From Nostoc sp. NIES-4103 (GTDB lineage Bacteria; Cyanobacteriota; Cyanobacteriia; Cyanobacteriales; Nostocaceae): a stretch of 64,000 nucleotides of DNA. The notes beneath the pieces are model-generated. The model was given only the letters and a program-made list of their open reading frames with translations, had not been told where the DNA came from and did no database searches. Position 1 is the stretch's first letter; each line of letters opens with the position of its first letter. The stretch is from positions 7,212,371 through 7,276,370 of the forward strand of contig NZ_AP018288.1 in the NCBI RefSeq assembly GCF_002368335.1. Direction: 5' to 3'. Shown one piece after another: positions 1 to 8,761 of this stretch. The translations under genes were made by a program, and so were the position numbers.

Positions 1-203
1 TTGTAATGATAGATATGGGAATAAACGGGAACATATATAGTTTGTCCCATTGCTATTTGGAAGTTTTTATCCAGAGTGACTAACTTTTGAGATGGAGTTG
101 GTTGAATAGTATCAGATTGTGCCTTTGGTGGAATTTTCGATGATTCACAAGATGCAATCACAATCACAGCAATTGCCAAATAAAGATGTGGGTAAAGCTT
201 CAT
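1..203 (-). CDS. DUF3124-type lipoprotein, 3' part missing (window edge)
   Basis: Reading leftward from an ATG at 201-203 the frame stays open to base 1, giving at least 67 residues. The N-terminus is a short hydrophobic signal ending in a lipobox I-A-S-C (Cys19), so the product is predicted to be lipidated and membrane anchored. Further on the motif IYVPVYSHIYH resembles the start of the DUF3124 domain found in cyanobacterial lipoproteins of unknown function. The C-terminal part lies outside the window. The S4-domain gene lies upstream on the same strand, 42 bp away. The family call rests on a short recognised motif; the lipoprotein nature is seen directly. Confidence 0.7.
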   Translation of the reverse strand, partial: MKLYPHLYLAIAVIVIASCESSKIPPKAQSDTIQPTPSQKLVTLDKNFQIAMGQTIYVPVYSHIYHY

Positions 204-245
204 TTAAATTATTTACAGCCTTCAAAACTCCTAACTTTTTACTTG

Positions 246-1025
246 TTACATATATCTTGTTAATTGAACTCGATAACGGTCTTTTTTAGTAACTGCAATT
301 TCACCAACTTCCAAACGTCCTTTACTGCGAATGGCGATTAAGTCCCCTGATTTCACTTGAGAACTAGCTTGAGTGACTTCTTTCCAGTTGACACGGACAT
401 CACCACTATCGATTAAATCAACCATTTTGCTACGGGACATACCAAAACCAGCAGATGCGATCGCGTCTAATCGCAAAGAAGCCTCCACAGTCGTTAGTTC
501 TTTCTTCTTCGGTTCCCGAACCTTTAACTCGTTGATATCAATCGGCTGAGTTTTCACTGGTACCGATCGCACTTGTTTAAGATTCATTTCAAGAAATTCT
601 GCCAACTCTGGTGCTACGATTGCCTGCGCTCCTCTCTCTCCCAGTACAATGATGTCTCCTGTCTTCTCGCGGACAATTCCCGTTCCCAACATTGCGCCTA
701 AAAAGTCGCGGTGAGTGGCAGTATCAAACAGGAAATTACCAGCGATTTCCAGCGCTATAAGGGCGACTTGAGATTGATCTAGAGGCATTTGGTCACGAGC
801 GATCGCAATTCTTTGCCGTTCCGCTTGCGGATATCCACCCCACGCCACTAATTGCACTTCTGTTAACCGATTGAAAACCCGTTGTATTTCTGCCAATTCT
901 GGAGGAGACAGAAAATCTGTCAAAACTACTTCCCAAGTTTTGATAGCTTGCTCTGCCTGATCAATGACACGAGCTACAGTTTCTCGGTTTTCTACACCCT
1001 TTAAAAGTTCTTCTCTTGGTAACAT
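246..1025 (-). CDS. Photosystem II S4 domain protein (YlmH-like)
   Basis: About 259 residues. The last third (SLRLDAIASAGFGMSRSK followed by a DSGDVRVNW stretch) is an S4 RNA-binding domain, and the upstream part matches the cyanobacterial/plastid family annotated as photosystem II S4 domain protein, related to YlmH. Such proteins are expected to bind RNA, perhaps ribosomal RNA or psb transcripts; the exact role is not known to me. I chose ATG at 1023-1025 over a TTG two codons upstream. The 5' flank is a repeat array beginning within a few bases of the start, with no clear Shine-Dalgarno sequence. It runs in the same direction as the DUF3124 lipoprotein, but an operon is only a possibility. 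Confidence 0.85.
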   Translation of the reverse strand: MLPREELLKGVENRETVARVIDQAEQAIKTWEVVLTDFLSPPELAEIQRVFNRLTEVQLVAWGGYPQAERQRIAIARDQMPLDQSQVALIALEIAGNFLFDTATHRDFLGAMLGTGIVREKTGDIIVLGERGAQAIVAPELAEFLEMNLKQVRSVPVKTQPIDINELKVREPKKKELTTVEASLRLDAIASAGFGMSRSKMVDLIDSGDVRVNWKEVTQASSQVKSGDLIAIRSKGRLEVGEIAVTKKDRYRVQLTRYM

Positions 1026-1027
1026 CG

Positions 1028-1155
1028 TCAAAAGTTAGGAGTTAGAAGCTAAAAGTTAAAAGTTAGGAGTTAAAAGTTAGGAGTTATTTTTTATTCTCCT
1101 CATCCCCCTCATCCCCCTCATCCCCCCTGCTCCCCTGCTCCCCTACTCCCCTACA
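1028..1155. repeat. STRR-type heptamer arrays
   Basis: Copies of AGTTAGG/AGTTAAA-like heptamers (1028-1085) are followed by CATCCCC and TGCTCCC/TACTCCC heptamers (1098-1153). They fill the whole gap between two minus-strand genes. This is the short tandemly repeated class typical of heterocystous cyanobacteria. Confidence 0.85.
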
Positions 1156-1163
1156 TAAAGTAC

Positions 1164-1661
1164 TTATTGCTCAGCGTAACCCTGAATATTCTCCGGCTCA
1201 AACTGGCGTAAAATCCTGGTTGCTTGCCTAGTTAGGGTTTCTGAACCCTGAACTACAACTATGTATTTACCAGCTTCTAAGCGGTTGCGGTAGGGTAAAG
1301 CATCACCACTGCCTACAACTAGACCAACTCCACCACCAACAAAAACACTTCCCATCCCGCCACTAGCAGCGCCCAGCAATCCCCCAATAATATGATTACC
1401 AATTTCACCAGCCCAGGCAAAGGTATCTAAACCAGTGATCACGCTGAAGGTAAAACCTGCGAAAAAGCCGAATGGTATCAACCAGAATGCCATGAGCCGC
1501 GCTTGCTTTTTGGCCTGTTCCCTGGGGTCAATCAAGCCAAACTCGTCAGCACTTTTATACCCCTTGCCTAAGATAGTACTATTTATGCCTTCTTTTTCTA
1601 AGGCTAAGTAAGCAGCTTCGGCTTGGATGCGATTTTGTAATACGGCAACAAGGTAATTCAT
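1164..1661 (-). CDS. Conserved membrane protein with glycine-rich hydrophobic segments
   Basis: I place the start at the ATG at 1659-1661 (product begins MNYLVAVLQNRIQAE), giving 165 residues. A longer frame to 1757 adds 32 residues with no family look. The N-terminal 50 residues are soluble and may form a small alpha/beta unit. They are followed by a hydrophobic stretch (LMAFWLIPFGFFAGFTF) and a glycine-rich hydrophobic stretch (GGLLGAASGGMGSVFVGGG) that looks like a glycine-zipper membrane segment. The C-terminus (GKYIVVVQGSETLTRQATRILRQF) is soluble again. I do not recognise a named family; similar proteins occur in cyanobacteria. The function is unknown. Confidence 0.7.
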   Translation of the reverse strand: MNYLVAVLQNRIQAEAAYLALEKEGINSTILGKGYKSADEFGLIDPREQAKKQARLMAFWLIPFGFFAGFTFSVITGLDTFAWAGEIGNHIIGGLLGAASGGMGSVFVGGGVGLVVGSGDALPYRNRLEAGKYIVVVQGSETLTRQATRILRQFEPENIQGYAEQ

Positions 1662-1824
1662 GTTCACGTTTCTTAACAGCGTATCCGTGCTGATTGAATC
1701 TAATGTTGTGCCTAGTTTCAGGTTATCAGCTACAGACAGGACACAAGGGTAAATCAATTTAAAATTTAAAATTTTAGATTTTGATCCCCATTTCCCTATC
1801 CTCCCACATCCCCAGGTGAAGATA

Positions 1825-2202
1825 TCACTTGAGTGAATCTAATGGCTCACAAAAATTGTTTACGCCTTGCTTGAGGACATATATCAAAACCGGGGTTGCT
1901 AAAATCTTAGGAAATGTGGGCATTGTTTTGAGGTGTTCCATCATCCCAATAAGCGAGCTATTGAGTAAGTCTTCTCGATATTCTTGTTCGCAAATGACTG
2001 CACGCCATTTTCTAGCCAAGGCATCTAGCCATTCAGAATTTGCTCTTTCTGGTTGTTGACCTGCCTTAATAGCTAGTGTCATCGCTGCATCTTCCAAATC
2101 TCCTTCACAGTCCTCAATCAAGTCGAGTGCTTCCATCGCCCCCAAATCATCTGCCAATTGGGAGCGAAACAGTGCAATTTCTTTTGATGTAACTTTAGTC
2201 AT
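1825..2202 (-). CDS. Conserved hypothetical cyanobacterial protein, 125 aa
   Basis: A clean 125-residue frame with ATG start, acidic N-terminal half (a UBA-like stretch DLGAMEALDLIEDCEGDLEDAAMTL) and a helical C-terminal half ending in ILATPVLIYVLKQGVNNFCEPLDSLK. It has no signal peptide or membrane segment. The composition and length fit a family conserved among filamentous cyanobacteria, but I cannot assign a function. It is the first gene upstream of the 1164-1661 gene on the same strand, separated by 163 bp that end in a C-rich stretch. The overlapping plus-strand frame at 1829-2059 is a shadow. Confidence 0.7.
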   Translation of the reverse strand: MTKVTSKEIALFRSQLADDLGAMEALDLIEDCEGDLEDAAMTLAIKAGQQPERANSEWLDALARKWRAVICEQEYREDLLNSSLIGMMEHLKTMPTFPKILATPVLIYVLKQGVNNFCEPLDSLK

Positions 2203-2802
2203 AAATTTTTAAGAGCCGAGCAATTTCCCACTCAGCGTTTGTTAGTCCAATTGTAACTGCTGATTTTGGTGTGTTAATTTTGTGACTTTGAGTGTAACTT
2301 TGCTCCCAGTCACTTTTACTTAAACATAAGTGTTTTCTAGAGCAATGAAATCTTAATGTATGTTATATTACATAAATTATACCAATTTTGGATTTTAAAT
2401 TTTGGAATAAAAGTCTCTAGTACAAGATTATTCGAGGCATATCAAACTTTTAAAATTTGCGACTAGGCTCAGGAATAACATTAATTGTTACATAAAGTAG
2501 TGAAAATTATGTAATTAATAATACTTGAGCTATGAATATAGAGCGTATTCTGGATCAGAAAATAGTCAAAAGTCTTTAATCTATAATCATTTTTTTGGAC
2601 GAGAACTAATAAACGCCACTTGCTACCCTTTCTGTAGCCGATCAAAGGGCGTTGACAAATTTGCCCAACAAAGCAATGCACTGGCTTCTAATGACTGAAG
2701 TCCAGTTACGGGTGACGCTCGCAGGCTCGCTAACGCCAGTTGCTCATGGGGGAAACCCCCAAGACCCCACTGGCTCACTAATGATTAATGACTAATGACT
2801 AA
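2203..2802. other. Intergenic, AT-rich, with a dispersed repeat at its 3' end
   Basis: About 600 bp without a convincing gene. The part up to 2690 is AT-rich and featureless to my eye; a 66-codon minus frame at 2481-2681 is not supported. At 2706-2775 lies a GC-richer block containing CGCTCGCAGGCTCGC and TGGGGGAAACCCCCA (a small palindrome), followed by TAATGACTAATGACT heptamers up to the end of the TolC-like gene. This looks like a dispersed repeat. Confidence 0.6.
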
Positions 2803-5178
2803 CTAAGGTGTTGCCCTAGAGGAAATAGCTCTTTGTAAGTTAGCTAAAGCGCGGTTGTAATCCAAAATCGCTGTGACGCGATTACCTTCAGCTCTTGTCA
2901 GTTCGTTTTCAGAGTTAATCACATCAGTTTGAGTACCTACACCAGCTTGGAATCGTAAACGCGCCAGACGTAGAGCTTCCCTAGCTTGTTCTAAAGCAGT
3001 ATTGGCAGTTTGAACATTCTCCAACCTAGCTTGCTGGGTAGAAAAAGCTTGTTCTACCTGAAAGCGGATTTGGTTGCGCTGCTGAGCAAATTGAGTTTCT
3101 GCGATCGCAATATTAGCTTTGGCTTGAGCTGCCCTTGCTTTTGCTGCTCCCCCATCAAACAAATTCAGCCTTGCCTGAACTCCCAAGGAGTAGCCATCGC
3201 TAGCACTGGTACTATCATCAAACTGATCTAACAATTGATACCTGGCAACCAAGCTCACTTGAGGCCCTAGGGATGAAAGCGCCTGTCGCCGTTGCTGCTC
3301 AAAAATATTGCGTTGTGCCAATTGTTGTTGCAGTTCCGCACGGTTTTGAAAAGCTAGAACAATACTTTGTTCTAAGGTTTGGTTCCAAATACCTGCTAAT
3401 TGCACAGGGTCTGCTGCGCTAATATTGATCGACTGGGGCAAAGTGATGCGAGTTGCTAACTGACGCCGGGCAATTTGCTGCTGTGCAAGAGCATTAGTTA
3501 AGTCTTGTTGAGCATTTGCTAAATTAACTTGCGATCGCAGCACATCGAACCGAGTACCAACCCCAGCAGTTTCTAGAGCTTGCGCATCTCGCAAACTCGC
3601 TTGGGAGTTCTCCACAGCTGACTGGGCAATACGTACCTCTTCATCTCTTTGCTGCAAATTGTAGTAATCAGTGGTGATATCCAGGCGAATTTGCTCAGAC
3701 TGACTCTCTACAGCCAATTCGTTGAAGCGTACTTGTTCTTCAGCCTGCCTGATGTTAGCTCGCCGATTCCCAGAAGTATACAGGTCATACGTCAGTTGTG
3801 CTTGTCCATTGAAAGAGGTAGTGGGATCATCTGAGGCTGGTGCTACAACTCCTTGTTCCACCTGAAGTTGAGTCGAAGCTGACTGGCTACGAGTCACTTC
3901 AGCAGTCACGCCAACAGTAGGAAGTAAAGCAGCTTGGGCTTCGCGTAAAGCCGCCTGAGCGCGTTGTAGCTCCAACAATGACACTTGTAAATCCCGATTG
4001 TTGCGCCGTGCTAGTTCCAAAGCCTGTGCCAAGGTAATCGGCTGATTTCCCTGAAATGTCACTTCCTCCGGTTTGGTGGGAAACTGCAAGGGATTTGCAT
4101 TGGAATTGAGGTTATGAGGAATTTCCACACCATGACCTGGTGCAGGAGTGACTGTTGCTGGCTGAGTCTGAGTTGGTACAGAATTACCAGTCTCAGGAGT
4201 GACTGTTGTTGGTTGAATGGGATTTGCTTCTAAACCAGTAGGAGTGACTGTTGCTGGTTGGCTCAGATTGACTTCCGAACCAGTAGGAGTGACTGTTGCT
4301 GGTTGAGTCTGAGTTGGTACAGAATTACCAGTCTCAGGATTGATTGTTGCTGGCTGAATGGGATTTGCTTCCGAACCAGCAGGAGTGGCTGTTGCTGGTT
4401 GGCTCAGATTGACTTCCGAACCAGCAGTTTCAGGCGATGAGGTCGTAGCAGGAGTAATGTTATTGTTCTGAGCCACCCGTTTCTGAGCGAAATTGTCCTG
4501 CCGACAGGCTTTTGAGGTCAACAGCAAAGAAGTCAATTCCCCTTTTTCCTGGGAACAACTTTCTACTTCTAACAGCTTTGCAGACCCTACATCCCTGAGC
4601 GCAGTTTGTAAAACAGTTGGTAATTGTGTTTCAGGCTTTTTTACTGGCGTTACAGGTTGCCGTAAGGAAGACAGTGAAAAAGTTCCTTTCGGCACAGAAT
4701 TGTTTTTCTCAGCAGCAGGAGAAACAACTCTTTTCTCAGATTGCTGCCCAGAATTAGCTAAGGTTCTCTGTTTTTTATCGCTTGTAGAATTATTTTGCTT
4801 TGGCTGCTGGGAAGATTTTAAGGCAGATATCAAACTGACAAATCTATTTTCATCTTTATTAGGTATTTGTGCTATGGATACACCAGTATTTACTGTCGAA
4901 ATAACTGGGTTACTATTACTACTTAAAGGCTTGAAATTCAGCTTTTTAAACCCAGTGACAGGTACTGTGGTTAAAAAAGTTTTGGTTGCAGTCTTAGGCA
5001 GTTGTGTATGAATATTGTCTGCAACTAGAGTTCGACTATCAGTAGAAGTCAAAACACTAAGAGAAGACGCCAGTTGTATGCCACTTACCTTTATCGACCC
5101 AGCCAAAGCAGGCTGGGTTGTTAATACTGCTGCTGTTACACCAGGCAAGAAACTATAAAATAATTGCTGTCTTTTCAC
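2803..5178 (-). CDS. hgdD: TolC-family outer membrane efflux protein (HgdD-like)
   Basis: 791 residues. A signal peptide (residues 1 to about 26, ending PALA) is followed by a long low-complexity Ser/Thr/Gln/Pro region. From about residue 247 to 350 it carries repeats built on SEVNLSQPATVTP, EANPIQPATV and GNSVPTQTQPATVTP. The outer-membrane efflux domain starts near residue 380 (ITLAQALELARRNNRDLQ) and runs to the end, with the paired coiled-coil/beta-barrel pattern of TolC. In Nostoc PCC 7120 the TolC homologue HgdD exports heterocyst glycolipids and other substrates, and as I recall it lies next to kaiC as here. The symbol rests on family plus synteny. The extended periplasmic linker is longer than in standard TolC proteins of 400-500 residues. 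Confidence 0.82.
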   Translation of the reverse strand: MKRQQLFYSFLPGVTAAVLTTQPALAGSIKVSGIQLASSLSVLTSTDSRTLVADNIHTQLPKTATKTFLTTVPVTGFKKLNFKPLSSNSNPVISTVNTGVSIAQIPNKDENRFVSLISALKSSQQPKQNNSTSDKKQRTLANSGQQSEKRVVSPAAEKNNSVPKGTFSLSSLRQPVTPVKKPETQLPTVLQTALRDVGSAKLLEVESCSQEKGELTSLLLTSKACRQDNFAQKRVAQNNNITPATTSSPETAGSEVNLSQPATATPAGSEANPIQPATINPETGNSVPTQTQPATVTPTGSEVNLSQPATVTPTGLEANPIQPTTVTPETGNSVPTQTQPATVTPAPGHGVEIPHNLNSNANPLQFPTKPEEVTFQGNQPITLAQALELARRNNRDLQVSLLELQRAQAALREAQAALLPTVGVTAEVTRSQSASTQLQVEQGVVAPASDDPTTSFNGQAQLTYDLYTSGNRRANIRQAEEQVRFNELAVESQSEQIRLDITTDYYNLQQRDEEVRIAQSAVENSQASLRDAQALETAGVGTRFDVLRSQVNLANAQQDLTNALAQQQIARRQLATRITLPQSINISAADPVQLAGIWNQTLEQSIVLAFQNRAELQQQLAQRNIFEQQRRQALSSLGPQVSLVARYQLLDQFDDSTSASDGYSLGVQARLNLFDGGAAKARAAQAKANIAIAETQFAQQRNQIRFQVEQAFSTQQARLENVQTANTALEQAREALRLARLRFQAGVGTQTDVINSENELTRAEGNRVTAILDYNRALANLQRAISSRATP
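4135..4440. repeat. Degenerate coding repeats in the TolC-like gene
   Basis: Blocks such as AGGAGTGACTGTTGCTGGTT recur about every 45-60 bp, encoding alternating SEVNLSQPATVTP and NSVPTQTQPATVTP units in the periplasmic linker. The units differ by point changes, which implies duplication followed by drift. Confidence 0.85.
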
Positions 5179-5284
5179 CGCATCCCCTCACACAAGAAAT
5201 CAATCTAGCGGCAGAAAACCCTTCTTCCCCACAGAATATAGCACGAACCGAAAATTAGGAGGGAATATAGCACGATACCAAATT

Positions 5285-6844
5285 TTAAGAATCAGAACTC
5301 TGTTTGCCTTCAAACCTTTTCACAATGCGAGAAAGTTCTGCTTTTTCGTCGATGCTCACGCGGTTAGGAGCACCGCTGACAATTCGTTCGTAGTTCCGGA
5401 AAGAATCTTTAATTTCAGGCCCGTCAGCAGTGATATTGTACTCACGGATACCTTTATCATGCCACGATCCCCGCATTTTAAATACGTTTATTGCTCGTGA
5501 CATTTCTCCACGAATTTCTACGTACTGTAACATCAAAATTGTGTCTGTAATTGTGGAAATATGAGAGTCTGTAATTGAATGCGACCCCATAAATTGCTCA
5601 GTTGTGTTGGTAAAAAAACCAGTTATTTCTTCTTGCTTGGCATAACCAGTAACACCGATGACAAACTGACGGAATGCATTATTGCTTACTCCTCTAGCCA
5701 ATGCTGAAAGAGAATCAATGGCAATGCGAGCTGGTTTAAAGTGTGCAATTTCTGATTTAATAATTTGCAAGTGATCTTCTAAACCAGTAGATTCAGGATA
5801 GGTGCAAATTATTTTGAGTAAACCTTGATGTTCTAATTCCTCAAAATCAATTCCCCAAGAATGTGCGTTGCGAGACAATTGAGCGCGTGATTCTTCATAA
5901 GCAAATAACATCACCCGTTCACCGCTGATGCAGCCATCTTGCAAAAATTTACTCACCAACAATGTCTTGCCAGTACCTGTGGCTCCTGTTGCTAAAATAA
6001 TAGAATCCTTAAAGAAACCACCACCACACATTTCATCTATGGTTTTGACTCCAGAAGATACACGCACATTAGAAGACCGTTGAGTTAAGCGCATTGCTCC
6101 CAATGGGAAAATATTGACTCCTTCATTGGTAATTGTGAAAGGATACTCTCCTTTCATATGAGTTGTACCGCGTAACTTGAGAATTTCAATTGTGCGGCGG
6201 CGACGCTCTCCTTCTAAAACGTTACGCACAATTACCACATTATCAGAAACAAATTCTTCCACACCGAAAGCAGCAACAGGCCCATATTCTTCATTACGTT
6301 CGGTCGTAATTATAGTGGTGACATTTAGCTGTTTGAGACGTGCAACCAAGCGAAAAATCTCTCGCCGCACTACTCCAATGGCTTCATACTGTTGAAATAC
6401 TGCTGTGATCGAGTCTATTGAGACTCGTTTAGCTTTGTATTTGCGAATGGCATATTGTAAGCGTTCTATTAATGCTGAAAGGTCAAAATTACCAACTATA
6501 TCTTGGCCTTCTGGATCAGGAGAAGCATCCAGAATAAACAATTTACCTTCATTAATTAAACGTTGCAAATTCCAGCCAAAAATATGAGCATTTTTAATAA
6601 TGTCACTGGGCGATTCTTCAAAAGTAACAAATACTCCTGCCTCATCAAAGTAGGTAATACCGTTATACAGAAACTGAAGAGATAATAAAGTTTTGCCTGT
6701 ACCAGAAGTGCCGCTTACTAGCGTAGTCCTACTCACAGGTAAGCCACCATGACTAATATCGTCAAAGCCCTCTATTAGAGTACGAATTTTTTCTACACCC
6801 TCACCTGGTGTTTTGTTTTGCTTTTGTTGATCGTTGTCACTCAT
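5285..6844 (-). CDS. kaiC: Circadian clock ATPase/autokinase KaiC
   Basis: 519 residues, the normal KaiC length, with two RecA-like halves. CI carries the Walker A motif GTSGTGKT at residues 45-52 and the catalytic Glu pair E76/E77 (TFEESP). CII carries GATGTGKT and the autophosphorylation site: Ser430-Thr431 in HISTITD, with Thr425 before it, equivalent to S431/T432/T426 of S. elongatus. The C-terminal tail with the A-loop and KaiA-binding region is present (ELSRIVKRFEGKQ). KaiC forms the hexamer whose phosphorylation rhythm drives circadian output. It is the last gene of kaiA-kaiB-kaiC, with 249 bp between kaiB and kaiC, which may hold its own promoter. Confidence 0.99.
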   Translation of the reverse strand: MSDNDQQKQNKTPGEGVEKIRTLIEGFDDISHGGLPVSRTTLVSGTSGTGKTLLSLQFLYNGITYFDEAGVFVTFEESPSDIIKNAHIFGWNLQRLINEGKLFILDASPDPEGQDIVGNFDLSALIERLQYAIRKYKAKRVSIDSITAVFQQYEAIGVVRREIFRLVARLKQLNVTTIITTERNEEYGPVAAFGVEEFVSDNVVIVRNVLEGERRRRTIEILKLRGTTHMKGEYPFTITNEGVNIFPLGAMRLTQRSSNVRVSSGVKTIDEMCGGGFFKDSIILATGATGTGKTLLVSKFLQDGCISGERVMLFAYEESRAQLSRNAHSWGIDFEELEHQGLLKIICTYPESTGLEDHLQIIKSEIAHFKPARIAIDSLSALARGVSNNAFRQFVIGVTGYAKQEEITGFFTNTTEQFMGSHSITDSHISTITDTILMLQYVEIRGEMSRAINVFKMRGSWHDKGIREYNITADGPEIKDSFRNYERIVSGAPNRVSIDEKAELSRIVKRFEGKQSSDS

Positions 6845-7093
6845 TGCTTAATAATTAACTGGTGCTCAACCCAGGTTTTCTATGACTAAAGTTGGTATTT
6901 ATTATCAATGTTTTGATATTTATAGGTTGTCTTAATCCTGACTTTTTATCACATGTAGAAAAGCTCATTTTGAAGTTTCCCAAACCCTGATTCTTTGTGA
7001 TGTATTTTCATTAGTTCAGAGTTCTTGAAAATTCACTTATAAAAAAAGTCACACTGTTTCGTGGTTTGAGAGCTTTTCGTGAAAAGTCAGGTC

Positions 7094-7408
7094 TTACTCT
7101 TCCCAATCTTCTTCACTCAGTTCTTCATACAGCAAGTCTAAACCAATCAAAACTCTTTCTCGATCTGAAAGATCACCAATAATTTTGCGAACGGGCGGAG
7201 GCAAAATTTTAGATAATGTTGGTGTAGCTAATATTTTATCTTCCTCAGCTAGTTGTGGGTTTTTCAGTACATCAATTACTTTCAAAGCATAAACACCTTG
7301 CAACTCCTGCTCTAATATGTTTTTAAGTATTTTTAATGCCCGTACAGAGTTTGGCGTGTTCCCCGCTACATAAAGCTTGAGAACATATGTCTTTCTTGCT
7401 TTATTCAT
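7094..7408 (-). CDS. kaiB: Circadian clock protein KaiB
   Basis: 104 residues from the ATG at 7406-7408 (MNKARKTYVLKLYVAGNTPN), the start used by Nostocales KaiB; a GTG seven codons upstream is less likely. The thioredoxin-like fold-switching protein is complete, with the conserved LYVAGNTPNS, VIDVLKNPQLAEEDKILATPTL and PPPVRKIIGDLSDRERVL segments and an acidic C-terminus (YEELSEEDWEE). KaiB binds the phosphorylated KaiC CI ring and sequesters KaiA. The stop is 249 bp upstream of kaiC and the start is 106 bp downstream of kaiA, consistent with one cluster. Confidence 0.98.
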   Translation of the reverse strand: MNKARKTYVLKLYVAGNTPNSVRALKILKNILEQELQGVYALKVIDVLKNPQLAEEDKILATPTLSKILPPPVRKIIGDLSDRERVLIGLDLLYEELSEEDWEE

Positions 7409-7514
7409 AGAAGGTACAGGCTCAAGCACAAAAGTGAAAATACATTATGATTGGGTAAAGTCGGAGAAACACAGGGCCATTGCTTTTGAGCATTTTAACT
7501 TTGATAAATTCCAT

Positions 7515-8096
7515 CTATTTAGAAACTGAACATCTATAGACTTCACATAGGTGAGCTAGGATATCTATTAGTGTCAATCGGTAATCGAGTAATGCCTCAT
7601 CACTCCTTCCTTCTAATTTTAGCTGTTTAGAAAATTCCTCAATTAGTTCCATATGGATTTCTATGATTTGGGGCACAGGAATATTAGCATAAAATAGTGC
7701 ATTTATAAATTTATCAATTTTTTCTTTCAGTGTTTTGTCTGTAGTAAAGTAATCTATAAGAATCTGGCGATAATCTGATTTCAGTTGCTGCAATAAAATC
7801 TGCCGATCAACTTGAGTCATCTGCATCAAAAACTGCTCTGGTATTTGCTCTTGGCAAGCAAATACATAAAAATATTGGAAAGTGAAGTTGTCACTGAAGT
7901 TTAGGCTCAAACACCTCAGAAAATATGAAATTTTGCTAATGATGTCAGCAAATAGAGGACAAAGGTACAATTGGTCAATGGCTGACTGGTAACAGCCATA
8001 CATCTGCTCCCTTAATCCTAGTTTGATAGTTGGCCTATCTGAATTATCTAAATTTTTTTTAACATCTGGTAAGAAAATTAATACGGGTAGTAACAT
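7515..8096 (-). CDS. kaiA: Circadian clock protein KaiA, shortened form
   Basis: 193 residues versus 284 in S. elongatus. Residues from about 93 to the end (beginning TQVDRQILLQQLKSDYRQIL) are the KaiC-stimulating C-terminal four-helix domain, including EIHMELIEEFSKQL and DYRLTLIDILAHLCE. Residues 1 to about 62 still look like the last third of the pseudo-receiver domain: QMYGCYQSAIDQLY and FADIISKISYFLR line up with QLYHSAELHL and VDAALAEFLR of S. elongatus KaiA. An in-frame TAG stands immediately before the ATG, so the first two thirds of the receiver are gone. A shorter start near residue 91-93 would give the 101-103 aa form known from Anabaena. KaiA promotes KaiC autophosphorylation. Confidence 0.95.
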   Translation of the reverse strand: MLLPVLIFLPDVKKNLDNSDRPTIKLGLREQMYGCYQSAIDQLYLCPLFADIISKISYFLRCLSLNFSDNFTFQYFYVFACQEQIPEQFLMQMTQVDRQILLQQLKSDYRQILIDYFTTDKTLKEKIDKFINALFYANIPVPQIIEIHMELIEEFSKQLKLEGRSDEALLDYRLTLIDILAHLCEVYRCSVSK

Positions 8097-8761
8097 CTAT
8101 ATATTTAGATATCTCGTTAATCACCCTGACCAATACTCATAAGTTTATAGTTGTGGGCAGTAGTTGGTGTGCAATGGACTTTTGGCTCTCCTCCAAGAAA
8201 ATGATTTGTGCCAGTACGGCAAGCTGGCTGGTCACTCAAAAACTTGGGAAAGCAAATGAGCATTGAGGTTTAGTAGCTCGCTGTGAGCTGTGAGATGTTC
8301 TTTAGTAGAGGATACGTTACTGAATTTGTGAAGAGCATATGCATATCTATCTCAATACAGATCTTGTATTACACTCCTTGATAAGATACTTAAACGAATT
8401 TAAAGTATTGTCGCATTCTAAATCATTATAATTCCTCAAGGTTCTAAAGCGGATTTTTGGAGCCATAATTGTTTTAGCCGTGACTATCGATCTCAGAGTT
8501 TCAACACCAGTACGACACTTGAAACGATGTTTCCCCAAAGTCAAAGTGGCACAAGTCACAGCCGCATCTTTGACAAATAGTGGATTCAACAACCAGTGTC
8601 CTAAGAGAATCAAGTCAATTGTTTCGATAGCGTTGAAGCTATAACTTAAATCGCTAATATGAGTCTTCTGAAAAGATATTGCTTCAGGTGTAAAAACTAT
8701 CTAGCCAAATACTGATGGTGAAGCCGGAGACTTCCAAAGGAAGAATGACCCCCAAAGCCTT
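8097..8761. other. Divergent intergenic region between kaiA and a histidine kinase
   Basis: 665 bp that must hold the promoters of kaiABC (minus) and the kinase (plus). A minus frame at 8347-8613 (88 codons) has no recognisable features and I do not call it. On the minus strand between about 8246 and 8150, frames containing IIFLEESQKSIAHQL and MLICFPKFLSDQ faintly recall the first strand of a KaiA pseudo-receiver, interrupted by stops. They may be remnants of the missing kaiA 5' part; this is weak. Confidence 0.4.

Noticed and set aside
2481..2681. 66-codon minus frame
   Set aside because: Low-complexity, AT-rich end and no recognisable features; probably chance.
4493..5011. 172-codon plus frame opposite the TolC-like gene
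   Set aside because: Antisense shadow of the low-complexity linker; cysteine- and phenylalanine-rich nonsense composition.
8347..8613. 88-codon minus frame upstream of kaiA
   Set aside because: No family motif, no ribosome binding site, and it lies in the divergent promoter region.
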